Positions 17,824-26,629 are shown, counted from the first letter of the stretch. The stretch: DNA of 64,000 nucleotides from Rhizobium sp. N324 (GCF_001664485.1 NZ_CP013630.1:2793001-2857000), one strand, 5' to 3'. Numbers and translations: made by a program. Notes: generated by a model from the letters alone, not told the origin.

Positions 17824-19499
17824 AGCTGATCGCTGTGCCACGGTGCGTCATGCCAGTGGGCGCTGTCGGCAACACAGCAGTCGAACAGAACAGGCCTGTT
17901 CACCGCGATCATCTCCAGGATTGCATCATCGAGTTCGGCCGGCCACTTGCAGCGAATACCGTGTCCGCCATAGGCTTCCGCAAGTTTCACGAAATCCGGG
18001 TTTGCGTGATGCCGCTGCCGAGCCGTTCCCTCATCGCCGCCGTTGAGAATGAAGATCTTGATCGGCGCGTTGTGCTGCACGGCGGCCGACATTTCCTTCA
18101 TGGTCATCTGCACGGAGGCGTCGCCGGCTATATCGATAACGAGGCTGCCGGGATTGGCGATCTGCACGCCGAGGGCGGCGGGCAGCCCGTATCCCACCGT
18201 CCCCAAGCCGCCTGATATGATCCAGCGGTTCGGCTGCTCGAAGTCGTAATGCTGCGCCGCCCAGATCTGATGCCGGCCGACCTCCGTCGTGATGTAAGTA
18301 TCCCGATCCTTCGTCAGCTCGTAAAGCCGCTCGATGGCGTATTGCGGCATGATGACGTCCTCGCGCGTCGCATAGGAAAACGATCGCCGTGCCCGCCATT
18401 CCTCAATCATGCGCCACCACGCGGCCAATCTCGCCCGGTCCGACGCCCGCGGCAGCGCCCGCCAGAGACGAACGAGCTCGGCAAGCACGCCCCCCGCATC
18501 GCCCCGGATACCGATATCGGCGCGCGAGGCCCTGTTGAGCGAGGCAGAATCGATATCGATCTGAATCTTCCGGGAATGCGGTGAGAAACCATCGACGCTG
18601 GCGGCAAGCCCGCCGTCGAAGCGCGCCCCGATGCAGAGCATGAGGTCGCAGTCCTGCATCGCCATGTTGGCCTCATGGGAGCCGTGAAGCCCCGCCATCT
18701 TCAGCCAGTTCGGGCTGGAGGCAGGATAGGCGCCGAGCCCCATCAGCGTCGACGTGACGGGAAAGCCGGTGAGATCGGTGAGCTCGCGCAGCCGTTTTAC
18801 CGCTTCCGGGCCGGAATTGATGACGCCGCCGCCCACGCAGATAACCGGCCTGCGTGCCGCAGCCATCAGAGCGATCGCAGCCTCGATCTCGCCAATGGCG
18901 CAGCAGCCGTCCGGCTGGTAGCTCGGTCTCGGCGCGACAGCCTCAGGCGGCATGTAATGGCCGCTCGCAAACAGCACGTCCTTGGGCATGTCGACCAGAA
19001 CGGGCCCGGGCCGGCCTGATCCGGCGATGCGAAAGGCCTCGTGGATAACAGCCGCGAGGTCGTTGACGTCGCCGACCAGCCGATTGTGTTTCGTGCAGGC
19101 TCGGGTGATGCCGACGGTATCGCATTCCTGAAACGCATCGGACCCGATCAGCGTCGTCGGCACCTGGCCGGCCAGGCAGACGAGCGGCACGGAATCCATC
19201 AAGGCATTCTGGAGAGGCGTGATCGCATTGGTGACGCCGGGGCCGGAGGTCACCAGCATGACGCCGACCTTGCCCGTCGAGCGAGCATATCCCTCGGCGG
19301 CATGACCGGCTCCCTGTTCATGGCGAACCAGAATGTGGCGGATGTCTTCCTGCTGGAAAAGCTCGTCGTAGATCGGCAGCACGGCAGCGCCGGGATAGCC
19401 GAATATATGCGTGACGCCATTGTCCCTCAGCGCCTGCAGAACGATTTCCGCGCCGGTCATCTGCGCGCGCGGGGTGTCGATGGAATGACGGGATCTCAT
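17814..19499 (-). CDS. ilvB: Acetolactate synthase large-subunit-like protein, abnormal C-terminus
   Basis: 561 residues, strongly like the ThDP-dependent large subunit of acetolactate synthase: catalytic Glu61 (RHEQGAGHAAEG), FAD-domain features and GDAS at 459. Two things are wrong. Where the family has ILNN followed by the MGMVRQWQ segment and a His/Ser-rich loop, this protein has ILNGGDEGTARQRHHANPDF, missing roughly 12-14 residues that hold ThDP/Mg. And the C-terminus stops at VADSAHWHDAPWHSDQLSC, without the usual MIPSGK..N end, inside a repeat element. Activity is doubtful. Preceded by an apparent attenuator; no small-subunit gene is adjacent. AGGAACGG precedes ATG 19499. Confidence 0.85.
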   Translation of the reverse strand: MRSRHSIDTPRAQMTGAEIVLQALRDNGVTHIFGYPGAAVLPIYDELFQQEDIRHILVRHEQGAGHAAEGYARSTGKVGVMLVTSGPGVTNAITPLQNALMDSVPLVCLAGQVPTTLIGSDAFQECDTVGITRACTKHNRLVGDVNDLAAVIHEAFRIAGSGRPGPVLVDMPKDVLFASGHYMPPEAVAPRPSYQPDGCCAIGEIEAAIALMAAARRPVICVGGGVINSGPEAVKRLRELTDLTGFPVTSTLMGLGAYPASSPNWLKMAGLHGSHEANMAMQDCDLMLCIGARFDGGLAASVDGFSPHSRKIQIDIDSASLNRASRADIGIRGDAGGVLAELVRLWRALPRASDRARLAAWWRMIEEWRARRSFSYATREDVIMPQYAIERLYELTKDRDTYITTEVGRHQIWAAQHYDFEQPNRWIISGGLGTVGYGLPAALGVQIANPGSLVIDIAGDASVQMTMKEMSAAVQHNAPIKIFILNGGDEGTARQRHHANPDFVKLAEAYGGHGIRCKWPAELDDAILEMIAVNRPVLFDCCVADSAHWHDAPWHSDQLSC

Positions 19500-19568
19500 G
19501 GTTCCGTTCCTTGATCAGTGTGACGATGTCTGGAAAGTCCGACGAGGCCGCGCCCGGATTCAGGGCAT

Positions 19569-19591
19569 AAAAAAAGGCCCCGTCAGGAGCC
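19569..19591 (-). terminator. Attenuator terminator upstream of the AHAS-like gene
   Basis: Reverse strand: GGCTCC-TGAC-GGGGCC followed by seven T. A compact stem with one G-U pair and a U tract, located between the leader peptide stop (19625) and the structural gene start (19499). This is the arrangement of a transcription attenuator. Confidence 0.88.
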
Positions 19592-19618
19592 TGCTTACCG
19601 CGCATGGGTGCTTTCGCC

Positions 19619-19635
19619 GGATGGTTACACCATCC
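19619..19635 (-). promoter_or_regulatory. Pause-type hairpin overlapping the leader peptide stop
   Basis: Perfect inverted repeat GGATGGT-TAC-ACCATCC spanning the last codons and stop of the leader peptide. In amino-acid attenuators such a first stem pauses polymerase and competes with an anti-terminator. Confidence 0.7.
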
Positions 19636-19681
19636 TGACCATGCGCCCGATCACCACTGCCAAAGCCATTGCGATTTTCAT
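19625..19681 (-). CDS. Leader peptide of branched-chain-type attenuator
   Basis: An 18-residue frame, MKIAMALAVVIGRMVRMV, ending in TAA. Half of the residues are Val, Ile, Leu or Ala (four Val, two Ile, one Leu), as expected for a leader that senses charged branched-chain tRNAs. It is followed by a pause hairpin and a U-tailed terminator before the acetolactate synthase-like gene. Too short for normal gene finding. No strong RBS is evident. Confidence 0.75.
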   Translation of the reverse strand: MKIAMALAVVIGRMVRMV

Positions 19682-19805
19682 GGCGTCACAGCTAAAGGCA
19701 AATCGGCTCGTCGTCAATGCTGCCGAAGGAGGCGACGCCGCCCGCGGGCAAACGCCGGGCGGTCGCATCACCGTCCAGCATCCGGGCATGCCGGGATGTT
19801 CAAGG

Positions 19806-20258
19806 TCAGTCCTGGCCTTGAAGACGGTCCATGACCTGGAGCAGCAGGTCGGCGCAGGCCTTCATCGGTTCGTCCTCGGCGCATTTCAGATCAATCCGGG
19901 TGTCCCCGTCTTCGATCCGGAAATGGGCGGCCTTGGACGGCTGAGGTAGACGATGACCGCGGAAACCACGGAAGCCCCTGTCGCCGCGGAAACCCCTGTC
20001 CTCACGGAAACCCATATCGCCCCTCGATCCATGCCACCGGTCATCGGGGCGATCTCCTGGCCGAGCATCCGGCTCGCCCGTCATCCGGTCGTCATTACCG
20101 GGAGCTGGCGGGTTCGGTGGCGGAGGCGGCGATGGTGGCGAGGCTGGGTCGGTCGCTGCGGGCGGAGTCTCGGCCGATGGCGGAGCCGGCGGTTGTTGGG
20201 CGAAGGCGGTGCCGGCCAGGGCCGTAAGAGCAAGGCCTGAGAGGAGAAGTCTTTGCAT
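19806..20258 (-). CDS. Secreted proline-rich protein of unknown function
   Basis: 150 residues: signal peptide (MQRLLLSGLALTALAGTAFA), a long Pro-rich region (about 22-55), an Arg/Gly/Phe repeat segment made of GFRxDR and GFRG units (about 83-103) and a small C-terminal domain with two Cys (LKCAEDEPMKACADLLLQVMDRL). The Pro-rich part suggests a periplasmic spacer and the C-terminal part a small folded unit. It lies 70 bp after a disrupted OB-fold-like gene on the same strand. No known family recognised. Confidence 0.78.
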   Translation of the reverse strand: MQRLLLSGLALTALAGTAFAQQPPAPPSAETPPAATDPASPPSPPPPPNPPAPGNDDRMTGEPDARPGDRPDDRWHGSRGDMGFREDRGFRGDRGFRGFRGHRLPQPSKAAHFRIEDGDTRIDLKCAEDEPMKACADLLLQVMDRLQGQD

Positions 20259-20328
20259 GGGAAGTTCCTTTCCCGGAATTGAGAAGCACGTCAGTAAACA
20301 CCGCAGCGCGGCTTTGGTTCATGCCCCG

Positions 20329-20803
20329 TCAGGGCCTGTGATCGAAATCCTCAAGTCGTCTGTGCGGCGGGCCTTTATGCAGGCGCAGCGCTTCGGTTCG
20401 TCCGTCCTGGCGAACGAGGTAGCTCGCATGCACGAATCCATCGTCGAAGCGTCCTTGGATGGTGACGGCCTCGCCCTGGGCAACGAGCGCGCCGCCTCGC
20501 CGGCCCGGCCGGTTTCGACAAGCGCCTTGCCGCTCTCGTCCTGCAAGATGAACTTGTTGCCGTAGATCTCGGCGACCTTGCCTTTGATGGTGATGAGGCT
20601 CGATGCCGGCATGGCCGAAATCGCCACCGGCGTCAGCGGCGCCATCTCGGGTGCGGGCCGCATCATCTTCATGACGCCGCCGCCCCGGCAACGCCGATGA
20701 CAAGTGCTGCTGCGGCGGCGATGGGAACCGCCAGCCGGCGCCGGCGTTGTGCCGGCGGCACGGGCGTAGTGCCCTCGGGATGCGCGTTGTCTTCATCAGG
20801 CAT
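20329..20803 (-). pseudogene. OB-fold-like membrane-anchored protein, two frameshifts
   Basis: Three consecutive frames on the reverse strand read as one protein: MPDEDNAHPEG plus an Arg-rich segment and one membrane helix (20803 to about 20675); KMMRPAPEMAPL through ITIKGKVAEIYGNKFILQDESGKALVETG (to about 20500); and ALVAQGEAVTIQGRFDDGFVHASYLVRQDG (to 20329). The last two parts resemble a single OB-fold of the YgiW/BOF type. The breaks fall in G/C-rich tracts (around 20673-20690 and 20490-20500), each explained by one missing base. Either a real pseudogene or two sequencing errors in homopolymer-like DNA. Confidence 0.65.
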
Positions 20804-20937
20804 ATATCTGCTCCTTGCTTCAGCAATGGCCGCAATCTAGCCGGCGCCGCCCCTCGTCTGCCTGAATCTCTCCGTTCAGATTGAGTTAAGCTCGGCCCGA
20901 TAGTTTCGCGTAATCCCTAAGAGGAAAGCCCTGCCCC

Positions 20938-21212
20938 ATGTGCGTACTGCTAGTCGAAGGTGACGAAGACCTGAGCGGCCGGATCGCCGCCGTGCTGCGA
21001 ACATCCACGACGCTTGTGACGATGAGGGTGATGAGATTGCCTTGCCGAGCGGCGAGCAATCCGCCGCCTGGCAACAGCGAACCCAAAAATTGTGCTCGGA
21101 AAAGAAAGAATGCGTCAATCTCTATCCTGGTTCGGACTGGCCGTTCAGCGTCAGCAGGGTTGGCAAACACTTCTATATTGTGGATCAAAACTTCATTGAC
21201 GCGCTTCCCTAG
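20938..21212 (+). pseudogene. Possible gene remnants (receiver-like start, then an unrelated protein-like frame)
   Basis: At 20938 a frame begins MCVLLVEGDEDLSGRIAAVL, closely resembling the first strand and acidic pocket of a response-regulator receiver domain, but the resemblance ends after about 20 codons. A second frame ending at 21212 reads SDWPFSVSRVGKHFYIVDQNF with protein-like composition but no ATG. Together they look like decayed or fused fragments. Low certainty. The rest of the 20804-21329 gap shows nothing clear. Confidence 0.3.
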
Positions 21213-21329
21213 CGATCTCGTAGGGACGGATGTACGATCCGCCTGTCGCACTGGCGCGGACGGAACAGCCGGCGCGTTCGATAGTGGCTTCCGGGAAATC
21301 GCTGCAAATCACCCGTCGTTGATTCGCGA

Positions 21330-21542
21330 TCACCTGTCGTTGATCGTGGGAAGGTGCGTTTCGACCTCTACGCGGCGCCGCTCATCCAGCGGCTCAATGT
21401 TCTGCTGCCAGAAAGCCTCGGCCTCCGGCGTGTCATCCTCCCAGTGGCGGATCTTGACGATATTGTCATCGATCTTGGCCAGCCGTTTGCCGCCAAGCCG
21501 CAGATATTCATCCGCCAGTTCTTTCGATCGGGTCGTTTGCAT
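21330..21542 (-). CDS. Small hydrophilic protein of unknown function
   Basis: 70 residues, charged, predicted helical (MQTTRSKELADEYLRLGGK ...). No family recognised. Start at 21542 is supported by GGAGGAG seven bases upstream; the longer open frame upstream has no comparable signal. A GGAAC-N19-TT stress-promoter-like sequence lies about 110 bp upstream on the same strand, which would fit a general-stress small protein. Confidence 0.65.
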   Translation of the reverse strand: MQTTRSKELADEYLRLGGKRLAKIDDNIVKIRHWEDDTPEAEAFWQQNIEPLDERRRVEVETHLPTINDR

Positions 21543-21652
21543 GTCGTGCTCCTCCATAGGTGAACTGAAAGACCGATCGTCATTGCCGAGATAGGCCGGC
21601 TCTCCCGCGATCGGCGTCCCTGTTATCGGCGCTTCCGCGCGTCTTCCAGTTA

Positions 21653-21678
21653 AACAGCACGGGTGCGATCCTGGTTCC
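21653..21678 (-). promoter_or_regulatory. Candidate RpoE2/EcfG-type promoter
   Basis: Reverse strand GGAAC (21678-21674), 19 bases, then TT (21654-21653) within CTGTTTAA. This matches the rhizobial general-stress consensus GGAAC-N18/19-TT. It would start a transcript about 100 nt upstream of the 70-residue gene. A single match of this length can arise by chance. Confidence 0.45.
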
Positions 21679-21892
21679 CATTCATGGGCCGAAACCGGTC
21701 CACGCATCCAGCTCAAGGAGTAGCCGTCACGGCTTCCTCCCTCCCTCAAAGCCGCAACCAAGCTCCCTCCCCGATCATCACCCTCCGCGACGTCTTTCGC
21801 CTCGCCTCTGCCTTGTTGCTCGCGTATCCTGACGCACGATTCGCCGTCCGCAAACGAGGGTGGGCATGAACGAAGTATCAAAGGAGAGCGCG

Positions 21893-22915
21893 ATGACGGA
21901 CGCCAAGGGCGGCATTTCGGGACTGCGGCCGCACATTACTGTGATCGGCGTCGGCGGTGGTGGTGGCAATGCGATCAACAATATGATCGCGGAAAACCTG
22001 GCAGGCGTCGAATTCGTCGCCGCAAATACGGACGCTCAGGTGCTCGCCACCTCCAAGGCCTCGCGCCGCATCCAGCTCGGCGCCAATGTGACCGAGGGCC
22101 TCGGCGCCGGTTCCCTGCCGGAGTTGGGCCACGCGGCGGCTGAGGAATCGATCGATGAGATCATGGATCACCTGGCCGGCTCGCACATGTGCTTCGTTAC
22201 CGCCGGCATGGGCGGCGGAACGGGCACGGGCGCCGCACCGGTCATCGCGCGGGCCGCGCGTGCCGCCGGCATCCTGACGGTCGGCGTCGTCACCAAACCC
22301 TTTACCTTCGAAGGCAACCGCCGCATGAGAATGGCGGAAATCGGCATCGAGGCGCTTCGCCAGGCAGCCGATACCGTCATCGTCATTCCCAACCAGAACC
22401 TCTTCCGCATCGCCGATGCGAAAACCACTTTCGCCGATGCCTTTATGACGGCCGACCGCGTGCTCTATGCCGGCGTTGGCTGCATCACCGACCTGATTGT
22501 CAAGGAAGGCCTGATCAATCTCGATTTTGCCGACGTGAAATCGGTCATGCGCGGCATGGGCCGCGCCATGATGGGCACTGGCGAAGCCTCGGGTGAAAGC
22601 CGCGCGATGAAGGCAGCGGAAGCCGCAATTGCCAACCCGCTTCTCGACGATATCTCGATGAAGGGCGCCAGGGGCGTGCTGATCTCGATCTCCGGCGGCT
22701 CGGATATGACCCTGTTCGAAGTCGACGAAGCGGCAAGCCGCATTCGCGACGAAGTGCAGGACGACGCCGACATCGTCGTCGGCGCGATCTTCGACCGCAG
22801 CCTTGACGGCAGGTTCCGCGTCTCGGTCGTGGCGACCGGCCTGGAAGGCAGCGCCGTGCCCGCCTCCGCTTCTCAGCCAGCCATAGAGCAGATCCAGACG
22901 CGCACGCTGCAATAG
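21893..22915 (+). CDS. ftsZ2: Short FtsZ paralogue (FtsZ2 type)
   Basis: 340 residues, GTP-binding tubulin-like protein. Signature GGGTGTG at 107-113, synergy-loop [11 protein letters not shown] and normal N-terminal [13 protein letters not shown] are present. It ends at [10 protein letters not shown] right after the polymerising core, so the long C-terminal linker and the conserved tail peptide that binds FtsA/ZipA are absent. This matches the shorter second FtsZ known from Sinorhizobium meliloti, which is not the main division protein. Start ATG 21893 has AAGGAGAGC upstream; the open frame extends 11 codons further with a GTG. It stands alone, away from a division cluster. Confidence 0.9.
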   Translation: MTDAKGGISGLRPHITVIGVGGGGGNAINNMIAENLAGVEFVAANTDAQVLATSKASRRIQLGANVTEGLGAGSLPELGHAAAEESIDEIMDHLAGSHMCFVTAGMGGGTGTGAAPVIARAARAAGILTVGVVTKPFTFEGNRRMRMAEIGIEALRQAADTVIVIPNQNLFRIADAKTTFADAFMTADRVLYAGVGCITDLIVKEGLINLDFADVKSVMRGMGRAMMGTGEASGESRAMKAAEAAIANPLLDDISMKGARGVLISISGGSDMTLFEVDEAASRIRDEVQDDADIVVGAIFDRSLDGRFRVSVVATGLEGSAVPASASQPAIEQIQTRTLQ

Positions 22916-22936
22916 CGCCGCCGTATCGTGGCTAAA

Positions 22937-22965
22937 CGTCTGACCGGCCGAAACCCGGTCAGACG
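22937..22965 (+). terminator. Strong hairpin after ftsZ2
   Basis: Perfect 11-bp stem CGTCTGACCGG / CCGGTCAGACG with a 7-base loop, 21 bp after the ftsZ2 stop. No T tract, so it may act as a transcript stabiliser or a factor-assisted terminator. Confidence 0.6.
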
Positions 22966-23087
22966 AAGAGCATGTCCGAGACATCCCAAACACGGAGATT
23001 TCGATGGTCTGCCTGTTTGGGGTGTAGAGAGCATCCGTTGCGGAATCATAGACAAGGTTCGAGATGAATCGTCTCCGTTTGAGAGAG

Positions 23088-23318
23088 TCTCGAAGGACGA
23101 GGCAGGCGTGCCGATGCTCAGTTCCTGCAAGAAGCAACGCTGCGGCGCATGCTTCGAGGCTCCGCCCTCACGGGCTGCGCACCTCAGCATGAGGGGCGTT
23201 AGTGGATGCCGCGCCCGCAATAGCGACAGTCGGAGGATGCACGCCAACGCTCAAGAGAGCCTCATCCTGAGGTGTGCAGGCCGAAGGCTGGAGCCTCGAA
23301 GGACGAGGCGGGTGCGCT
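23088..23318. repeat. Composite palindromic repeat block
   Basis: Two elements in the 420-bp gap after ftsZ2: an inverted unit (CTCGAAGGACGAGG at 23089-23102, GCAACGCTGCGGCGCATGC, CTTCGAGGC, CTCAGCATGAGG) and a second unit (CCTCATCCTGAGG near 23260, CCGAAGG, CTCGAAGGACGAGG near 23294). The first is the reverse complement of the block at 13.75 kb. No gene here. Confidence 0.82.
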
Positions 23319-23335
23319 GGCGACGCCTTTCCCTT

Positions 23336-24502
23336 TTAATCGCTAACGGTAAATCCCCATGAGGATGGAGCGATCAATTCCGCAGGTGGGATCATTTCTT
23401 TGAGTTTGACTGGGCGGCGTTTGATCTCAACGGCGGTATAATTGTCACCACGAGTCCATCCGGAGGTTATGTCAATCTTCAGGGCCACGCCATCCGGTGT
23501 CAGGCATTCCTTTCTGCCCGCATCCGCAGTATTGGGCATTAGGTCAAACCAGGCGCAAGGTTCGCCAAGCACAGTATCGTTCTGTTTCAAATCGACGTCG
23601 TCTGTCTCATCACGGAAACGGCTGCCTGGCCACTTGGGATCAAGCGGTGAACGCTCCGCTTGAAGAAAATGCCCGCGCTCGGAAGAGGCGACCGAGATTC
23701 CCTGATTTTCAAGCTCATTCCAAACCATGAAATGCAGAGATCCATCCTCCTCGCGGCGTTCTTCCAATCGCCAGGGATAGTGCCTCAATATTCTCATCTC
23801 CGACAATTCCCCGACCATCCTGACTTCAAAATCGACGATAGCTCGGGGGGTCTCCGGATAATCTCTGAGTGGCTTCAGCCAGAACCAGGGGTCGAAGAGC
23901 CTCTTCGGCGGGCTTATCTCGGACTGCGAAACGGGTGCACGCTCGAGTTTGATCAATTGCATCTCATTCATCGGCTTCCTGTCGCGGAGCAGTTCCTTTT
24001 CCGCAATCTGAATGCCGTCCGCTGTGAGGCAGCTGAATAGGAACGGCCCGGTCACCTCTTCCGAGTCGTTGCGAATAAGCTGCCACCACTCGCAAGCTTC
24101 CCCAGCCTGGCTGTCGCCATCCCGCGTTTCCTTCGCTTCTTCGACGCTTACGCGTGGATTTCGCCTGCTCTTCGAAATGTCGACGCTGGTAAAGTCTTGG
24201 TCGCCGACCCTGCTCGTCCCGAGCCGAACGTTATCGAAGAAGTTTCCGTAGTTGAGGATAGTGATTTCGCCTCTGACGTCCTCAACCCGCGTCCACCCTT
24301 TGCGATGAAAAACCGAGCGCGAATACTCCTTCGGCTCGCTATAAGTGTTCCGAACGATCATCGATGCCGTGTAGTCCGGAACATTCCGGGTAGCGGTAAA
24401 AGGAACTTCACTGGCATTGCCGCCGTCGGCAGCGAATAGGAAGAGACATGCCGCGAAAAGTCCTTTCACCTGGTTACTCCGGCTTCCCAGGAAACTTTGC
24501 AT
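23336..24502 (-). CDS. Secreted protein with two repeated domains, unknown function
   Basis: About 388 residues. Start at ATG 24502 gives a signal-like N-terminus (MQSFLGSRSNQVKGLFAACLFLFA); the frame is open 72 codons upstream without support. The mature part falls into two similar halves: each has a variable strand-rich region, then GE(A/P)C.W..L..N......CLT.DG, then a charged strand pair ending in a Pro-Pro stretch (SPPKRLFDPW; IPPAELIAPSSW). The paired Cys in each half could form disulfides. No known family was recognised. Flanked by repeats on one side and an XRE regulator on the other. Confidence 0.75.
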   Translation of the reverse strand: MQSFLGSRSNQVKGLFAACLFLFAADGGNASEVPFTATRNVPDYTASMIVRNTYSEPKEYSRSVFHRKGWTRVEDVRGEITILNYGNFFDNVRLGTSRVGDQDFTSVDISKSRRNPRVSVEEAKETRDGDSQAGEACEWWQLIRNDSEEVTGPFLFSCLTADGIQIAEKELLRDRKPMNEMQLIKLERAPVSQSEISPPKRLFDPWFWLKPLRDYPETPRAIVDFEVRMVGELSEMRILRHYPWRLEERREEDGSLHFMVWNELENQGISVASSERGHFLQAERSPLDPKWPGSRFRDETDDVDLKQNDTVLGEPCAWFDLMPNTADAGRKECLTPDGVALKIDITSGWTRGDNYTAVEIKRRPVKLKEMIPPAELIAPSSWGFTVSD

Positions 24503-24742
24503 AGTCGCAGATCTCGGTATGATAGAACGGTTGCCCCGAAGCCATGACCAGGCCGCGGTACGATATGAATTCATGAAATCCCCACCCGCGCGGCTGAAAT
24601 CCTTGCGCGCGTCGATCCACAGCATGACGGCAGATTTGTCCGGATTGAGGCGATCTGAGCGCTGGGCACAGCTAGTAGGTGAAAAATTCCCGTCGGCGAT
24701 AGCCATGAATAGAGCCAAGCAGGCACAGCACCGAATAGATTC

Positions 24743-25567
24743 TCACCCCAACACCCGCCTGATCTTTTCCGCGTCCTCCGCCGTCGCCGGATTATACACC
24801 ACCATGCTGAGGTCGGGTCGGCCATCCACCTGAAACGCCGAATATTCGAAAGACAGCAGCCCGAGCACCGGGTGCTTGATGTGCTTGACGCCATCGCCGT
24901 GGGTACGCACGTCGTTGTCGCGCCACATCGCCAGGAATTCGGGGCTCTTGCGGCAGAGTTCGTCGACCAGAGGCTCGACCTCGGCGGCGGCACCTGCGCG
25001 AGCCGCGTCCACCCGGAAGGCGGCGACGACGAAGCGGGCGACGCTTTCCCAGTCATACTGGGCGGCGCGCACGCGCGGATCGAGAAAGATGAAGCGCAGC
25101 ACGTTGCGCTCTTCAGGTGGAAGCGCGCCGTAATCGGTGAGCAGCACGGTCGCCGCGCGATTCCAGGCGACCACATCCCAGATGGCGTTGCGGATCAGCG
25201 CCGGGCTCGGATCCAGCGCATCAAGCACGCCCTGCAGGCGCGGCGTTACGCCTTCCTGCCTGCGATAGCGCACCTCCGGCGGCCGACCGAGGCCGATGAG
25301 GAACAGATGCTCGCGCTCGACATCGGTCAGCATCAGCGCCCGCGCGATCCGGTCGAGCACATCTGATGACGGCGCCCCGCCGCGGCCCTGCTCCAGCCAG
25401 GTGTACCAGGTTGGGCTGATATTGGCGCGGCCCGCCACCTCCTCGCGGCGCAGCCCCGGCGTGCGGCGTCGTTCGCCGGCAAAGCCGAGTGCGGCCGGGT
25501 CCAGCTTGGCGCGGCGGCCCTTGAGATAGGCGCCCAGCCGGTTTTCGGAGGTGACGAATTCGCTCAT
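24743..25567 (-). CDS. XRE-family regulator with MmyB-like ligand domain
   Basis: About 274 residues. N-terminal helix-turn-helix ([29 protein letters not shown]) and a C-terminal PAS-like MmyB domain with [17 protein letters not shown] and a closing [23 protein letters not shown]. These regulators usually control an adjacent divergent oxidoreductase gene; here the neighbour 90 bp away is an NAD-dependent epimerase-like gene. Either ATG 25567 or ATG 25579 may be used; neither has a strong RBS. Two direct repeats in the intergenic region are likely operator half-sites. Confidence 0.88.
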   Translation of the reverse strand: MSEFVTSENRLGAYLKGRRAKLDPAALGFAGERRRTPGLRREEVAGRANISPTWYTWLEQGRGGAPSSDVLDRIARALMLTDVEREHLFLIGLGRPPEVRYRRQEGVTPRLQGVLDALDPSPALIRNAIWDVVAWNRAATVLLTDYGALPPEERNVLRFIFLDPRVRAAQYDWESVARFVVAAFRVDAARAGAAAEVEPLVDELCRKSPEFLAMWRDNDVRTHGDGVKHIKHPVLGLLSFEYSAFQVDGRPDLSMVVYNPATAEDAEKIRRVLG

Positions 25568-25581
25568 CCTGTTAGCCATTA

Positions 25582-25613
25582 TACCATGATAAGATCACTA
25601 CTTTACCATGATA
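25582..25613. promoter_or_regulatory. Direct-repeat operator candidate between divergent genes
   Basis: TACCATGATA occurs at 25582-25591 and 25604-25613, exactly 22 bp apart (two helical turns), between the XRE regulator and the epimerase gene. Position and phasing fit cooperative binding by the regulator. Confidence 0.6.
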
Positions 25614-25657
25614 GCGCTTTGTCCGATATCTATCTCCATCAGAACGGAGATATCGAC

Positions 25658-26548
25658 ATGCGCGTATTCGTCACCGGAGCCACCGGCTGGGTCGGCTCGG
25701 CCGTCGTCAACGAATTGATCGTCGCCGGCCATCAAGTGCTCGGCCTCACCCGCTCGGACAAGGGAGCGTCAGAACTGGTGGCCGCCGGCGCTGTCGCCCA
25801 TCGCGGCTCGCTGGAGGATCTGGACAGCCTGAAGCGCGGCGCGGCCGAGGCCGACGGCGCCATCCATACGGGATTCAATCATGATTTCTCGAAGTTCGCC
25901 GAAAACTGCGCCCTCGACCGCCGCGCCATCGAGGCGCTCGGCGAAGCCCTGCAGGGATCCGGCCGTCCGCTGCTGGTCACGTCGGGCCTCGGCCATGCGC
26001 CGGGCCGCGTCGGCACCGAAAAGGACCCACCCATGCCGACCTCTGAGACCTATCCCCGCGCTTCCGAAATCACTGCGATATCGCTTGCCGCGCGGGGCGT
26101 GCGCGCTGCCACCGTCCGCCTCCCGCCTTCGGTGCATGGCCACGGCGACCACGGCTTCGTGCCGATCCTGATCGATTTCGCCCGCCGAACGGGTGTTTCG
26201 GCCTATATCGGCGAAGGGCAGAACCGCTGGCCGGCGGTGCACCGGCTCGATGCCGCCCGCCTCTATCGGCTGGCGCTGGAGCGCGGCGCTGTGGGCGGCC
26301 CTTTCCTGGCGGTCGCCGAAGAGGGCGTGCCCTTCCGGGAGATCGCCGAGGTGATCGGGCGGCGGCTCAATGTTCCGGTGGTCTCGAAGTCGTGCGAAGA
26401 AGCGGCGGAACATTTCGGCTGGTTCGCCATGTTCGCGGGCTTCGACGTGCCGACGTCGAGCGAGCGCACCCGCGCGCTGCTCGGCTGGCAGCCAGTTCAG
26501 CCCGACCTCCTCGCCGATATCGACCATCCGGCCTATTTCGGCGGATAA
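25658..26548 (+). CDS. NAD(P)-dependent epimerase / short-chain dehydrogenase-like protein
   Basis: 296 residues, extended SDR fold. The nucleotide-binding motif is [11 protein letters not shown] at the N-terminus. The family Tyr-x3-Lys is not evident at the expected place ([14 protein letters not shown] has Tyr but Ser for Lys), so this is an atypical SDR, as in several NAD-binding proteins related to atypical SDR5. GGAG nine bases before ATG 25658. Divergent from an MmyB-type regulator that likely controls it. Confidence 0.85.
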   Translation: MRVFVTGATGWVGSAVVNELIVAGHQVLGLTRSDKGASELVAAGAVAHRGSLEDLDSLKRGAAEADGAIHTGFNHDFSKFAENCALDRRAIEALGEALQGSGRPLLVTSGLGHAPGRVGTEKDPPMPTSETYPRASEITAISLAARGVRAATVRLPPSVHGHGDHGFVPILIDFARRTGVSAYIGEGQNRWPAVHRLDAARLYRLALERGAVGGPFLAVAEEGVPFREIAEVIGRRLNVPVVSKSCEEAAEHFGWFAMFAGFDVPTSSERTRALLGWQPVQPDLLADIDHPAYFGG

Positions 26549-26629
26549 GACTCCAAGGCCGGCGCCCGTGGTTGACTAATGCAAGGAGCAGGACTGGAGA
26601 ACGCCTCTGGCGACTTCGATCTACCGCAT

